A stretch of 64,000 nucleotides of DNA from Saprospirales bacterium (GTDB lineage Bacteria; Bacteroidota; Bacteroidia; Chitinophagales; Saprospiraceae): NCBI GenBank assembly GCA_016719895.1, contig JADJYG010000019.1, forward strand, positions 1 through 64,000, in the 5' to 3' direction. Position numbers and translations under genes: made by a program. Below are positions 36,680 to 45,358 of this stretch, piece by piece. Within the stretch, counting starts at the first letter, position 1; each line of letters opens with the position of its first letter. The notes under the pieces were generated by a model that had not been told where the DNA came from, did not search any database, and saw only the letters and a program-made list of their open reading frames with translations.

Positions 36680-36687
36680 GTACCTTT
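36680..36687 (+). promoter_or_regulatory. -7 promoter element of bamD, near-leaderless
   Basis: TACCTTTG is a perfect TAnnTTTG match that ends 7 bp before the bamD ATG at 36695. Transcription would start at or within about 3 nt of the start codon, so the mRNA is probably leaderless or almost so. No -33 TTTG box is obvious. Confidence 0.6.
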
Positions 36688-36694
36688 GCGCGCT

Positions 36695-37516
36695 ATGAAA
36701 AAAACGCACGTACTGTTGCTACTGCTCGTTTTGATGGGGATGCTCAGCGCCTGTAAGAGTGAATTTGAACGCATCCGCGTAAGTGGCGATCCGGAATTGG
36801 TGCTGCGCAAGGCTTTTGAATACTATGACAAGGGTGAATACCAAAAATCACAAACCCTGTTCGACCTGGTGTTGAACACCATCCGGGGCGGGAAAGACGC
36901 CGAAAGAGCCTATTTCAATTACGCCTATACCTATTACCATCTGGAGCAGTTTATGCTGGCAGCGTACTACTTCAAGAATTTCACCAATACGTTTACCAAC
37001 TCCGATTATCGCGAAGAGGCGGCCTACATGTCGGCCTATTCGAACTATTTATTGTCGCCAACGTTCCGTCTCGACCAAAGCAACTCCCGCCAGGCAATCG
37101 ATGAGTTCCAGTTGTTTACCAACCTGTTTCCGCAAAGCAAACGCGTGGCGGAATGCAACAAGTTGATCGATGAGCTGCGGCGCAAACTCGAAGAAAAAGC
37201 CTTTGCCGAAGGAGAGTTGTACTTTAACCTGCGGCAATACCAGTCGGCCCTGATCTCTTTCGACAACCTGCTGCGCGACTACCCGGAAAGCCCCGATGCC
37301 GAACGCGTGCGCTTCCTGATCGCCCAATCGGCCTTCCTGCTCAGTGAAAACAGTATTGTGGAGAAAAAGCACGACCGCTACGCCGAAACGGTCACCCGTT
37401 GCAACGATTTTTTAGAAAAATATCCCACCGGAAAATATTCCAGGGAAATCAAACAACTTCGCCGCGATGCTGAACAGGCTTTAAAAGACCTGGCCAAGCG
37501 GCTGAAAACCACATAA
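36695..37516 (+). CDS. bamD: outer membrane protein assembly factor BamD
   Basis: A lipoprotein of the BAM complex that assembles beta-barrel proteins in the outer membrane. The signal is MKKTHVLLLLLVLMGMLSAC (Cys20), followed by TPR-like helices (AFEYYDKGEYQKSQTLFDLV, AYFNYAYTYYHLEQFMLAAY, SALISFDNLLRDYPESPDAE, NDFLEKYPTGKYSREI). The 273 residues are usual for Bacteroidota. I chose ATG 36695 over 36686 because the latter overlaps the promoter box. It heads the bamD-rpoZ-coaBC-porD group. Confidence 0.93.
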   Translation: MKKTHVLLLLLVLMGMLSACKSEFERIRVSGDPELVLRKAFEYYDKGEYQKSQTLFDLVLNTIRGGKDAERAYFNYAYTYYHLEQFMLAAYYFKNFTNTFTNSDYREEAAYMSAYSNYLLSPTFRLDQSNSRQAIDEFQLFTNLFPQSKRVAECNKLIDELRRKLEEKAFAEGELYFNLRQYQSALISFDNLLRDYPESPDAERVRFLIAQSAFLLSENSIVEKKHDRYAETVTRCNDFLEKYPTGKYSREIKQLRRDAEQALKDLAKRLKTT

Positions 37517-37569
37517 TGCACGCCGAAGCGCCGTTTCGGTATATGTCCTTCATCCTTATTTATCCAAAA

Positions 37570-37902
37570 ATGAGCGATATTAAAAGCAAAGCCCAAGGCC
37601 TCGACCCCAATGTTCAACCGCGCGACGTAGGCGAACTGGTAGGCAAAACCGGAAACATCTACGAAAGCATTGCCATCGTCAGCAAACGCGCCCGCCAGAT
37701 TTCCAGCGACCTGAAATGGGAAATCCAACGCAAACTGGAAGAGTTTGCCGTCAGCTCCGATACCATCGAGGAAGTACAGGAGAACAAAGAACAAATTGAA
37801 ATCTCCAAATTTTACGAACGCCTGCCCAACACGGCCATCATCGCTACGCATGAATTTCTGAACGACGAGATTCAGTGGCGCTTTGTGGAAGAAAAAGAAT
37901 AA
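37570..37902 (+). CDS. rpoZ: DNA-directed RNA polymerase omega subunit
   Basis: The small omega (Rpb6-like) subunit that helps assemble RNA polymerase. The Bacteroidota form is 110 residues; conserved blocks are GKTGNIYESIAIVSKRARQI, DLKWEIQRKLEEF and FYERLPNTAIIATHEF. I chose ATG 37570 over the in-frame codon at 37516, which abuts the bamD stop. Gene order bamD-rpoZ-coaBC-porD is conserved in the phylum, which supports the call. Confidence 0.92.
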   Translation: MSDIKSKAQGLDPNVQPRDVGELVGKTGNIYESIAIVSKRARQISSDLKWEIQRKLEEFAVSSDTIEEVQENKEQIEISKFYERLPNTAIIATHEFLNDEIQWRFVEEKE

Positions 37903-37919
37903 ACGCCTCCGTATCCGGA

Positions 37920-39134
37920 ATGAAAAAGGTTATCCTCGGCATCAGCGGTTCTATTGCAGCCTACAAATCGGCGTATTTAACGCGGTTGCTGGTCAAAAAA
38001 GGCGCTGAAGTACGGGTAATGATGACCGACTCCGCGACGGCCTTTATCACACCGCTCACGCTTTCCACGCTTTCCAAACATCCCGTCCTGACGGAGGTCC
38101 GCTCCGAATCGGCGTGGAATAACCATGTCGAATTGGGCCTGTGGGCCGATGCCCTCCTGATCGCGCCGGCCACCGCCAACACCCTGGCCAAACTGGCCAA
38201 CGGCCTGTGCGACAACATCCTGAGCGCCGTGTTCCTGTCGGCCCGCTGCCCGGTGTTTGTAGCGCCGGCCATGGACGTAGACATGTGGCAGCATCCGGCT
38301 ACCCGCACCAACCTGGAACGCCTGCAAGCCTTCGGCGTGCAAGTGATCCCCGTCGAATACGGCGAGCTCGCCAGCGGGCTCATCGGCGACGGCCGGATGG
38401 CCGAACCGGAAGCGATCGTAGATTTTCTGGAAACGCACTTCCGGCGCCCGCAACTCCTGCACGGCAAAAAAGCCCTGGTTACCGCAGGCCCCACTTTCGA
38501 GGCGCTCGACCCCGTACGCTATATCGGCAACCATTCGACCGGTAAAATGGGCATCGCGGTGGCCGAAGCCCTGGCCCGCCAGGGCGCCGAAGTGACCCTG
38601 GTGCTGGGCCCAACCGCCTTGCTGCCGGATAACCCGGGTATCCGGATCGTGCATGCCATATCGGCGCAGGATATGTTCGACGCCTGCCTGGCGGTGTTTC
38701 CGCACATGGACATAGTGGTGCTGGCTGCTGCCGTGGCCGACTACAGGCCCCGCGACTATTCCACCGTCAAAATTAAAAAAACCGAAGCCGACATGAATAT
38801 CGCGCTGGCTAAAACCGTCGATATTGCCGCTGCGCTGGGCCGCGAAAAACACGCCGGCCAACTGCTCATCGGCTTTGCCCTGGAAACCAACAACGAGGAA
38901 TCGAACGCTTTGTCCAAACTGGAACGGAAAAACCTGGATTTTATCGTGTTGAACTCCCTGCGCGACACGGGCGCCGGTTTTGGGCACGATACCAATAAAA
39001 TTGTCATTCTACGGCGCGACGGGACGAAAACGGCGTTCGATTTGAAGGCAAAACCGGCTGTAGCCGAGGACATCGTCCGGGAAATCGTCCGGGCAGCCAA
39101 CCCATCGGACGCCGCCAGCGTCAATACGCAATAG
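37920..39134 (+). CDS. coaBC: bifunctional phosphopantothenoylcysteine decarboxylase / phosphopantothenate-cysteine ligase
   Basis: Catalyses two consecutive steps of coenzyme A synthesis. The N-terminal CoaC flavoprotein domain has ILGISGSIAAYKSAYLTR, the catalytic His in WNNHVELGLWAD, and PAMDVDMWQHPAT. The C-terminal CoaB domain has KALVTAGPTFEALDPVRYIG, NHSTGKMG and AAAVADYRP. The 404 residues are standard. I chose ATG 37920, 17 bp after rpoZ. Confidence 0.96.
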   Translation: MKKVILGISGSIAAYKSAYLTRLLVKKGAEVRVMMTDSATAFITPLTLSTLSKHPVLTEVRSESAWNNHVELGLWADALLIAPATANTLAKLANGLCDNILSAVFLSARCPVFVAPAMDVDMWQHPATRTNLERLQAFGVQVIPVEYGELASGLIGDGRMAEPEAIVDFLETHFRRPQLLHGKKALVTAGPTFEALDPVRYIGNHSTGKMGIAVAEALARQGAEVTLVLGPTALLPDNPGIRIVHAISAQDMFDACLAVFPHMDIVVLAAAVADYRPRDYSTVKIKKTEADMNIALAKTVDIAAALGREKHAGQLLIGFALETNNEESNALSKLERKNLDFIVLNSLRDTGAGFGHDTNKIVILRRDGTKTAFDLKAKPAVAEDIVREIVRAANPSDAASVNTQ

Positions 39135-39180
39135 GCCGGAACGACTCGTTTCGCCTGGAATAACTCAACCGATACTTGAT

Positions 39181-40098
39181 ATGATCCGCATTTTTTCCAT
39201 TGCCCTTTTTCTCCTTTTTTGCTTTGCCCAAGCCCATGCGCAGGGGGAACTCAACTGCACGGTGCGCATCAGTACACCGCAACTGCAAAACACAGACCGG
39301 CGTGTATTTGACCAGCTGGAGGTGGCTATTCGCGAATTTTTGAACAGCACCAAGTGGACTAATGACGTATTCGAACCCGAAGAGCGGATCAAATGCAATT
39401 TCATCTTTACCATTAAAACCGAGCAAGACGGCAATCTTTTTGATGCCGAACTGGCGGTACAAGCGGTCCGGCCTGTATTTGGCAGCGGCTACGAAACGCC
39501 GCTGATCTCACACCTTGATAAAGACGTCACCTTCCAGTACGACCAAAACCAACCCATTGAATTTCTCCCGGACGCCACCGACAACCAAAACCTGCCCGCA
39601 CTGCTGGCCTTTTACGCCTATGTCATTCTGGGGATGGACTACGACTCCTATTCTCTGTATGGCGGCGACGCCCACCTGCTTACTGCCCAACAAATCGTGA
39701 CCAATATTCAAAACTCACCCACCAACCGGTCGTCGGGCTGGCGCCCTGCCGATGGCGGTAAAAACCGGAACCGCTACTGGATCATCGAGAATCTGCTGAA
39801 CCCCCGCGTACGCCCCTACCGGGCAGCGATGTACACCTACCACCGCAAAGGGCTCGACCTCTTTGCCTCCGATATGGCCAGCGGCAAAGTTGCCGTTTTG
39901 CAAGCGCTCGAAGAAGTGGACAAAGTGAATACCGCATATTTCAACTCCATGATCACCCAGATGTTTGCCAACGCCAAAAAAGACGAGCTCGTGGAGATGT
40001 GGAAAATCGGGGCCAAGCCACAAAAAGACCGCGTGTTGCAGATCATGACCAAAATTGATCCGGCCAACAGCCAGCGGTATCGCGAAATCGGGTCCTGA
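39181..40098 (+). CDS. porD: type IX secretion system protein PorD (DUF4835)
   Basis: A periplasmic DUF4835 protein, a known component linked to the type IX secretion machinery. Signal peptide MIRIFSIALFLLFCFAQAHA is followed by QGELNCTVRIST, PQLQNTDRRVFDQLE, IKCNFIFTI and LLAFYAYVILGMDYDSYSLY. The 305 residues match. It lies 46 bp after coaBC in the conserved order; recN often follows in other genomes but does not here. Confidence 0.93.
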   Translation: MIRIFSIALFLLFCFAQAHAQGELNCTVRISTPQLQNTDRRVFDQLEVAIREFLNSTKWTNDVFEPEERIKCNFIFTIKTEQDGNLFDAELAVQAVRPVFGSGYETPLISHLDKDVTFQYDQNQPIEFLPDATDNQNLPALLAFYAYVILGMDYDSYSLYGGDAHLLTAQQIVTNIQNSPTNRSSGWRPADGGKNRNRYWIIENLLNPRVRPYRAAMYTYHRKGLDLFASDMASGKVAVLQALEEVDKVNTAYFNSMITQMFANAKKDELVEMWKIGAKPQKDRVLQIMTKIDPANSQRYREIGS

Positions 40099-40165
40099 GC
40101 CGCGTCGCTTATCGTGCGGGCAAACCTTTGGGCCAAGACATCCGCACTTCTATTAAAACCTTGCG

Positions 40166-40173
40166 TAGTTTTG
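40166..40173 (+). promoter_or_regulatory. -7 promoter element upstream of rseP
   Basis: TAGTTTTG is a perfect TAnnTTTG match in the 184-bp gap between porD and rseP. It would give a leader of about 105 nt. A second, weaker box (CAACTTTG, one mismatch) ends just before the ATG at 40283. Confidence 0.45.
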
Positions 40174-40282
40174 CCCAAACTTCGGCAGCCTGTTTTTGTT
40201 GTTTCAGCGCGCAAAATATGAATAATCAGGCTCCGGCAACCCACTACCCCGCAGTCTTGCCCAACTTGTTTAACAACTTTGA

Positions 40283-41632
40283 ATGGATACGTTAGTAAAT
40301 ATTTCGCAGTTTTTATTGAGCCTTTCCCTGCTCATCATTTTGCACGAAATGGGACACTTCTTTCCGGCCCGGTGGTTTAAGACCCGGGTGGAAAAATTTT
40401 ACCTGTTCTTCGATTTTAGCCCGTTTAATTCCCTGTGGAAAACCAAACGCGGTGAAACCGAATACGGCATCGGTTGGCTGCCCCTGGGCGGCTACGTCAA
40501 AATAGCCGGTATGGTGGATGAGAGCTTCGACACTGAAGCGCTCAAACAACCGCCCCAGCCCTGGGAATTCCGGTCGAAACCGGCCTGGCAGCGCCTGATT
40601 ATCATGGTTGGAGGCGTCACCGTAAATTTCCTGCTGGGCTTCGCCATATTTGCCATGATGTTGGTGGCCTTCGGAAAAGCCTACGTGCCCAACACCGAAC
40701 TGAAAAACGGCCTTGCTTTCGACCAGTCGCTGCTCGACCTGGGGCTTCGGCAGGGCGACGTGATCGTCCGCCTGGGTGCAACACCGGTGGATCAAGTGGA
40801 TCCGGCGGCGTTTATCGAAGGCGTTGTGCTCAACGATGTGCGCAGCGTAACCGTTGTTCGCGATGGCCGGCAGCAGGAGATCCGCCTGCCAGCCGACGCC
40901 GACAAGCGCCTTACCGGCCAGAAGATACCCAAGGCACTGCTTATTGCGCCGCGTATCCCGTTTTTCGTGGATGACCTCGCCCCGGGCAATCCGGCAGAAA
41001 AGGCCGGCCTGCAACCCGGCGACCGGATACTGGCCTTCAACGGCCAGCCAACCCTTTTTTACGACCAGTTCACGCCCCTTGCCCAGCAGAACAAAGGAAA
41101 AGAAGCCCGGCTCAGGGTGCTGCGCGGAACGGATACCCTGGAAAAAAGCCTGACCCTTACACCAGAAGGTATGATCGGCGTGCGCCCTAAAGTCGAAGGT
41201 TTTTATACCGTGGAACGGGAATATTTTTCCCTGCCGGCCGCCATTCCGGCCGGTGTACAAATGGGCATGGATTTTCTGAACAACCAGTTGAAGGCCTTTG
41301 GTAAGATGTTCCGGGGTGAGATTGCCGTAAAAGACAACCTCGGCAGTTTGATCAGCATCGGTAAAATGTATGGTACAAGTTGGGACTGGGAGCGCTTCTG
41401 GATGCTGACGGCCTCGCTCAGTATCTTGCTGGCCTTCATGAACCTGTTGCCCATACCGGCCCTCGACGGCGGCTATGTGGTATTTCTGCTTTGGGAAGTG
41501 GTATCCGGACGCCGTGTGAGCGATAAGGTGATGGAAAAAGCCGTCACTGTCGGGTTTTTCCTCCTGCTCGGGCTGATGATCTATGCCTTCGGGCTGGACC
41601 TGTGGCGGCACGTTTTTCAACGCTTTTTCTAG
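40283..41632 (+). CDS. rseP: RIP zinc metalloprotease RseP (site-2 protease)
   Basis: An intramembrane zinc protease. The HExxH motif is HEMGH (residues 21-25) in the first membrane segment, and the second conserved motif is in the C-terminal membrane region (NLLPIPALDGGYVVFLL). Two PDZ-like domains lie between (QSLLDLGLRQGDVIVRLG; NPAEKAGLQPGDRILAFNG). The 449 residues match. Targets such as an anti-sigma factor are not in the window. Confidence 0.96.
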   Translation: MDTLVNISQFLLSLSLLIILHEMGHFFPARWFKTRVEKFYLFFDFSPFNSLWKTKRGETEYGIGWLPLGGYVKIAGMVDESFDTEALKQPPQPWEFRSKPAWQRLIIMVGGVTVNFLLGFAIFAMMLVAFGKAYVPNTELKNGLAFDQSLLDLGLRQGDVIVRLGATPVDQVDPAAFIEGVVLNDVRSVTVVRDGRQQEIRLPADADKRLTGQKIPKALLIAPRIPFFVDDLAPGNPAEKAGLQPGDRILAFNGQPTLFYDQFTPLAQQNKGKEARLRVLRGTDTLEKSLTLTPEGMIGVRPKVEGFYTVEREYFSLPAAIPAGVQMGMDFLNNQLKAFGKMFRGEIAVKDNLGSLISIGKMYGTSWDWERFWMLTASLSILLAFMNLLPIPALDGGYVVFLLWEVVSGRRVSDKVMEKAVTVGFFLLLGLMIYAFGLDLWRHVFQRFF

Positions 41633-41666
41633 CAGTTGCGGAATTGAAATTTCGCCCAACCCTGAT

Positions 41667-42185
41667 ATGAACTACTTCGAATTTTATCGAATACCAGTTT
41701 CTTTCCTGGCAGATGCGGCTGCCCTGCGCCGGATTTATTACGAGAACAGTAAAAAATACCACCCCGATTACCACACGTTGTCGGACCCGGCACAGCAGGC
41801 CGAAATGCTGGAAAAAGCCACGCTCAACAACGAGGCCTTTCAAACGCTCAGCGATCCCGACCGCCGGATGCGGTATATCCTCGAAATAGAAGGCCTCTTG
41901 CAGGAAGAATCCCGCCAAACCCTTCCACCGGAATTCCTGCTGGAAATGATGGAAATCAATGAATCGCTGATGGAGTTGGAACTTGATTTTGACCCGGCGC
42001 GTTTTGACGCTGCCTTGCACGACGTGGGCCAAATCGAAAACGCCCTGGAACGCGGCATCCGCCCGGTACTGGATGGCTACAATGGCGCCCGGAGCGACCT
42101 GGAAACCGTACTGGAATATTTTTTGAAAAAAAGATACCTGTTGCGCATTCGCGAAAATCTGTCTAAGTTTGCGCCCCTGCAATAG
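41667..42185 (+). CDS. hscB: Fe-S protein assembly co-chaperone HscB
   Basis: A J-domain co-chaperone that brings the IscU scaffold to its Hsp70 partner. It has an N-terminal J-domain with the HPD motif (residues 32-34, KKYHPDYHTLSDP) and the LNNEAFQTLSDPDRRMRYIL helix, followed by the C-terminal IscU-binding three-helix region. The 172 residues match HscB. I chose ATG 41667, 34 bp after rseP. Confidence 0.92.
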   Translation: MNYFEFYRIPVSFLADAAALRRIYYENSKKYHPDYHTLSDPAQQAEMLEKATLNNEAFQTLSDPDRRMRYILEIEGLLQEESRQTLPPEFLLEMMEINESLMELELDFDPARFDAALHDVGQIENALERGIRPVLDGYNGARSDLETVLEYFLKKRYLLRIRENLSKFAPLQ

Positions 42186-42203
42186 ACAGTTTTTTTTGAT
42201 TGG

Positions 42204-42306
42204 ACAGGATTTTTTTGTTCGTAGAGTAGATGAACAAAAAAATCCTGTTAATCCTGAGCAATCCTGTTAATCCTGTCCCTCTACTCTACGAACAAAAAAA
42301 TCCTGT
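42204..42306. repeat. 27-bp inverted repeat enclosing tandem 16-mers, upstream of tRNA-Leu
   Basis: The arms at 42204-42230 and 42280-42306 are perfect 27-bp complements (right arm begins TCTACTCTACGAAC). The spacer holds two copies of AATCCTGTTAATCCTG (42241-42256, 42260-42275), and a partial copy extends from the right arm to 42311. It could fold as a long hairpin and end the hscB transcript. The composition is AT-rich compared with the genes around it. Confidence 0.75.
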
Positions 42307-42314
42307 TAATCAAA

Positions 42315-42400
42315 GCGGGAATGGCGGAATGGTAGACGCGCTGGTCTCAAACACCAGTGATTTCACGATCGTGCGAGTTCGAGTCTCGCTTCCCGCACCA
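42315..42400 (+). tRNA. tRNA-Leu (CAA anticodon)
   Basis: An 86-nt class II tRNA. The acceptor arms GCGGGAA (42315-42321) and TTCCCGC pair, the discriminator is A and CCA is encoded (42398-42400). The anticodon loop CTCAAAC between CTGGT and ACCAG gives anticodon CAA, which reads UUG leucine codons. There is a long variable arm (about TGATTTCACGATCGTGC) and a GTTCGAGTC T-loop. Confidence 0.95.
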
Positions 42401-42505
42401 GCAGCACACCGGTTCGTTCCGGTGTGCTGTTTTGCTTTTTAGCGTCTGGAATATTGCCGAAACGGCTTACTTTGGTTCCTGCATTTCACAAAGCCGGTTC
42501 AACCC

Positions 42506-43165
42506 ATGGCCTTAATTGTCACACAAGACGGCTCGCACTCCCTATTAGCAGAGCAGTATGGCGTAACCTACCACTCCAGGTATGGCGCGGTGACCGAATC
42601 GGGGCATGTATTCATCGATGCCGGCCTGCGGTTCAAGGCCGTCGTACAGCCGGAAATCGCCATACTGGAAGTTGGGTTTGGCACCGGGCTCAATGCGTTC
42701 ATGACCTGGATGGAGGCCGAGCGCCGCAACCTGCGCGTCTGCTACACCGCCCTGGAAGCCTACCCGATCGCGCTGGAAGAAGCCGCCGTGTTCAACTTTG
42801 CCGAACAGATGGGCTTGTCCGCGCGCCAGTCTGATTTCCTGCGCCTGCACCACTGTGCCTGGGGCCGCAGCGTCAAACTGTCCGATCATTTTTCCCTGCA
42901 CAAAAAACAAATCCGCCTGGAAGCCTATCGCTCCACAGCAGCCTTCGACCTGATCTACTTCGACGCCTTTGCCCCACAAGCCCAGCCCGAGCTCTGGACC
43001 GAACGCATTTTCACGGTGCTGCACAAGGCCCTGCACCCCGACGGCGTGCTGGTGACCTATTGCGCCCAGGGCGACTTCAAACGTACCCTGAAAAAAGTAG
43101 GCTTCGAGGTGGAACGGCTGGAAGGGCCGCCGGGGAAACGGGAGATGACGCGGGCGTGGAAGTGA
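42506..43165 (+). CDS. mnmD: tRNA 5-methylaminomethyl-2-thiouridine methyltransferase MnmD
   Basis: A SAM-dependent methyltransferase (PF05430/DUF752) that completes the mnm5s2U modification at the tRNA wobble position. The SAM site is ILEVGFGTGLNAFMTW, and other family blocks are DGSHSLLAEQYGVTYHSRYGA at the N-terminus, FDLIYFDAFAPQAQPELWTE, and GVLVTYCAQGDFKRTLKKVGF. The 219 residues fit the stand-alone form, without the MnmC oxidase domain. The left copy of the ~110-bp repeat begins 6 bp past its stop. Confidence 0.93.
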   Translation: MALIVTQDGSHSLLAEQYGVTYHSRYGAVTESGHVFIDAGLRFKAVVQPEIAILEVGFGTGLNAFMTWMEAERRNLRVCYTALEAYPIALEEAAVFNFAEQMGLSARQSDFLRLHHCAWGRSVKLSDHFSLHKKQIRLEAYRSTAAFDLIYFDAFAPQAQPELWTERIFTVLHKALHPDGVLVTYCAQGDFKRTLKKVGFEVERLEGPPGKREMTRAWK

Positions 43166-43170
43166 AGGGG

Positions 43171-43280
43171 CTGCGAGCGCCGGACAAAGCGGCGCTAAAA
43201 ACGGTAAAACTTGCCGGATAAGCGGCATAAATCGCACAAGGCTTTGCTAACACCCCAAAAGGGTTAAACTTTCTTTAAAA
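43171..43280 (+). repeat. left copy of a ~110-bp direct repeat flanking the accessory island
   Basis: From CTGCGAG to TTTCTTTAAA this stretch aligns along its whole length with 48473-48590 in the same orientation. Shared runs include GCCGGACAAAGCGGCGCTAA and GGTTAAACTTTCTTTAAA. By eye the copies are roughly three-quarters identical or better, so they are not fresh duplicates. It has no coding frame. Confidence 0.75.
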
Positions 43281-43403
43281 ATAATGTGTGAATTAAATAA
43301 TTGATAATCAATGTTTTATTGTGTATTTTGAAGGGTGTGAGTACAGAATTAGGTACAAAGTGCTCCGTTCAAAGTTAACCGTTTCCCGCCTTATATAAAG
43401 CAC

Positions 43404-44606
43404 TTACCACGACGCATTCCCCACCATTATATCAAAATCGCTGCTTCCATTCGTCACCTGCACCCAGAAGCCTTTCGTCGTCAGGCGAATGCCATCCAGG
43501 GTGTACATATTTCCTCCAATATCAGTAAGCGCCGTACCAACAGGCATTGGGGTGGGCGCCGCCGGCGCCGGTGGGCTGCTTGTTAAATACAAACCCATAA
43601 CCACTTTAACCGTCCAGTTTTGGCCCGAAGGCGCTGACATCTTGACCGTTACCGGGGCCCGGCCATCGGTGGCATTACAAAAGCAGAAGTTGGGAACGCT
43701 GATGCCGCAATTGCCGGGGGTACCATTTACCGTACCGGTGATAGTTTGCGTAGGGCCGGGGCCTGTCACCACTACCTGGTAATCGCCGTTGGGGTAACTG
43801 CCAAATGTAATGGGGAATCCTGTGCCCGCCACGGGTGCACCCAGATTCGAGCCTCCGCTGGTTTGCAGTTGATAACTGTAGCCCTGATAAGAATTGTCGA
43901 GGCCGATCAGAGGGCCCGGCTCGCCCGTGCAATAACCGGCAGAAGCCGTGATCGTATATTCGGCCAAAATGGATACCGGCACAGCCAATACTTCGCTGAC
44001 ACAGCCGGTATTCACATCCCGCAATGCGGCGTAAAACACCGTTCCAGCGTTAATGACCGGCTGGAACTGGTTGGCGATGTCGGCATACAGTTCCTGGGTT
44101 TGATCTTCGTTGAACCAGACGACTTCCTTGTCTTGCGGTACGTTTTGAAGCACCAGGTTGGCTTGCTCGCCGGCCAGGACTTGGGTAATGCTGCCAGGGT
44201 CAAGTGCCGGGGCCGGGGCCGCCGGTTGGTTAAAACAATCTGCACAGGCACTGAAAATCCAACCCGAGTTGTTGGATACGTCATCGCTGTTGGCGCCGGC
44301 ATAACGGAAACCTGTTCCAGTGGCGGCCATATCAGTCAGGTATAGAAAATCGAGGCAGATGGGGTCGCCGTCTTTATGGAGGGTGGCCTGCTGACCCAGA
44401 TTGGAAGATTTTATTTCGATGGGGAAGCCGCCGGTGCCTTCGGCGATGAAGTTACCGAGGGGGGTGATGGTTTGGGTGGAGTTGGATTGGAGTATGTATG
44501 TATTGCCAGGCGAGAATGTGATTTGGCCAAAATCATTGTTTCCATATAGCGAGCCATTGCCCAGGAAAGTGGCAATGTTGAAAAAAGGGGGCTGGACAGA
44601 GACTGT
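43404..44606 (-). pseudogene. C-terminal remnant of a secreted surface protein, truncated by an IS
   Basis: The minus-strand frame is open from 44606 to 43404 without a credible start; the Met at 44330 is internal. The sequence is typical of a large secreted protein: Ig-like beta stretches (NVPQDKEVVWFNEDQTQELY, AGTVFYAALRDVNTGCVSE, YTITASAGYCTGEPGPLIG), then a C-terminal domain ending VTNGSSDFDIMVGNASW. Its N-terminal part is lost where IS256-type sequence begins (~44600). I see no T9SS sorting domain at its end. The function of the intact protein is unknown. Confidence 0.7.
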
Positions 44607-45133
44607 TTAGAAAAGTGTGTCAAGGCATCGAGCGATAAAACAGACATTTGTGCATGAAAAAAGTTAGAACAAAATCGAAGGGGCCGTCTGATGGCGGGTC
44701 TTTTGACTACGACGAATTCGAAAAAGAAGCGATCAGTCGGCTCAAAGAAGGGGCTGGTCTGGTGGGTTCTGAGGGGGTTTTGACAGGCCTGATTCAGCGT
44801 TTGGTGAATGCGGCGTTGTCCGGCGAGATGAGCGCGCATCTGAAGGAAGAACGGGCGCTGGGAGCCGAGAACCGTCGCAACGGGCACACGTCGAAGAAAT
44901 TGGACACAGAGTTGGGGCCTGTTGCGATCAGCCCACCGCGAGACCGTGCGGGGCGTTTCGAGCCTCAGTTGGTGGGCAAGTGGTCGCGTCAATTGGGCAC
45001 AGGCCTTGATCGTCAGATACTGATGCTGTACGCACATGGGAACAGTTACGGGGATATTCAGTTGCAGTTGCGGGAGTTGTACGGCCTGGACTACAGCACG
45101 GCCTCGTACGTTTGCGCGGTGCGCGTTAAAACA
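44597..45133 (+). mobile_element. IS256-family element, left part only
   Basis: The left end begins near 44597 with CAGAGACTGTTTAGAAAAGT, which resembles an IS256-family terminal repeat. The transposase frame starts at 44654 and is cut at about 45130 by the IS110 element. Neither the rest of the transposase nor a right end is visible beyond the IS110 copy, so this is a remnant. Confidence 0.7.
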
Positions 45134-45142
45134 GTTCATTGA
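44654..45142 (+). pseudogene. IS256-family (mutator-type) transposase, N-terminal fragment
   Basis: About 150 residues of the N-terminal region of an IS256-type DDE transposase: AISRLKEGAGLVGSEGVLT, LIQRLVNAALSGEMSAHLKE, ENRRNGHTSKKLDTELGPV and DRQILMLYAHGNSYGDIQL. Full-length enzymes have about 400 residues; the catalytic DDE core is gone. Homology fades after LYGLDYSTAS, where the frame runs into IS110 terminal sequence and stops. Confidence 0.85.
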
Positions 45143-45169
45143 CATAAGAAAGTAGTAGATTCGGAACAT

Positions 45170-45331
45170 CAGAAGGGAGAGAGGTATAACATGCAAACAG
45201 GTGGAATACCACCATGTAGTTTTAGAGGAATTCCTCCCCTTCTGGGTTCTTTAGAGCCTGAACAGCACTTAAGCCGGTATGGTTAATCCTGCCAGGCAGG
45301 GTAAGTCACGAGACAAGGCGGCGAAAGAACC
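45170..45331 (+). ncRNA. candidate bridge RNA in the IS110 leader
   Basis: IS110-family elements encode a bridge RNA in a non-coding end, with two loops that pair with donor and target DNA (established for the family). This leader shows two closed domains. Domain 1 is closed by CAGAAGGG (45170-45177) with CCCTTCTG (45237-45244) and holds GGTGG-AATA-CCACC (45200-45213), an outer ACAT/ATGT pair with an asymmetric internal loop, and GAGGAATTCCTC. Domain 2 is closed by GGTTCTTT (45245-45252) with AAAGAACC (45324-45331) and holds CCTGC-CAG-GCAGG (45288-45300). I could not verify guide pairing with the ends or the target. Confidence 0.55.
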
Positions 45332-45358
45332 TTTTTCATCACCGTTCACTATTTTAAC

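Noticed and set aside
40313..41659. Minus-strand frame of 448 codons opposite rseP
   Set aside because: rseP has HExxH and PDZ domains in the plus frame; the antisense product matches nothing.
42204..42311. CRISPR-like array
   Set aside because: The repeated 16-mers are nearly adjacent, without unique spacers of even length, and no cas genes are present.
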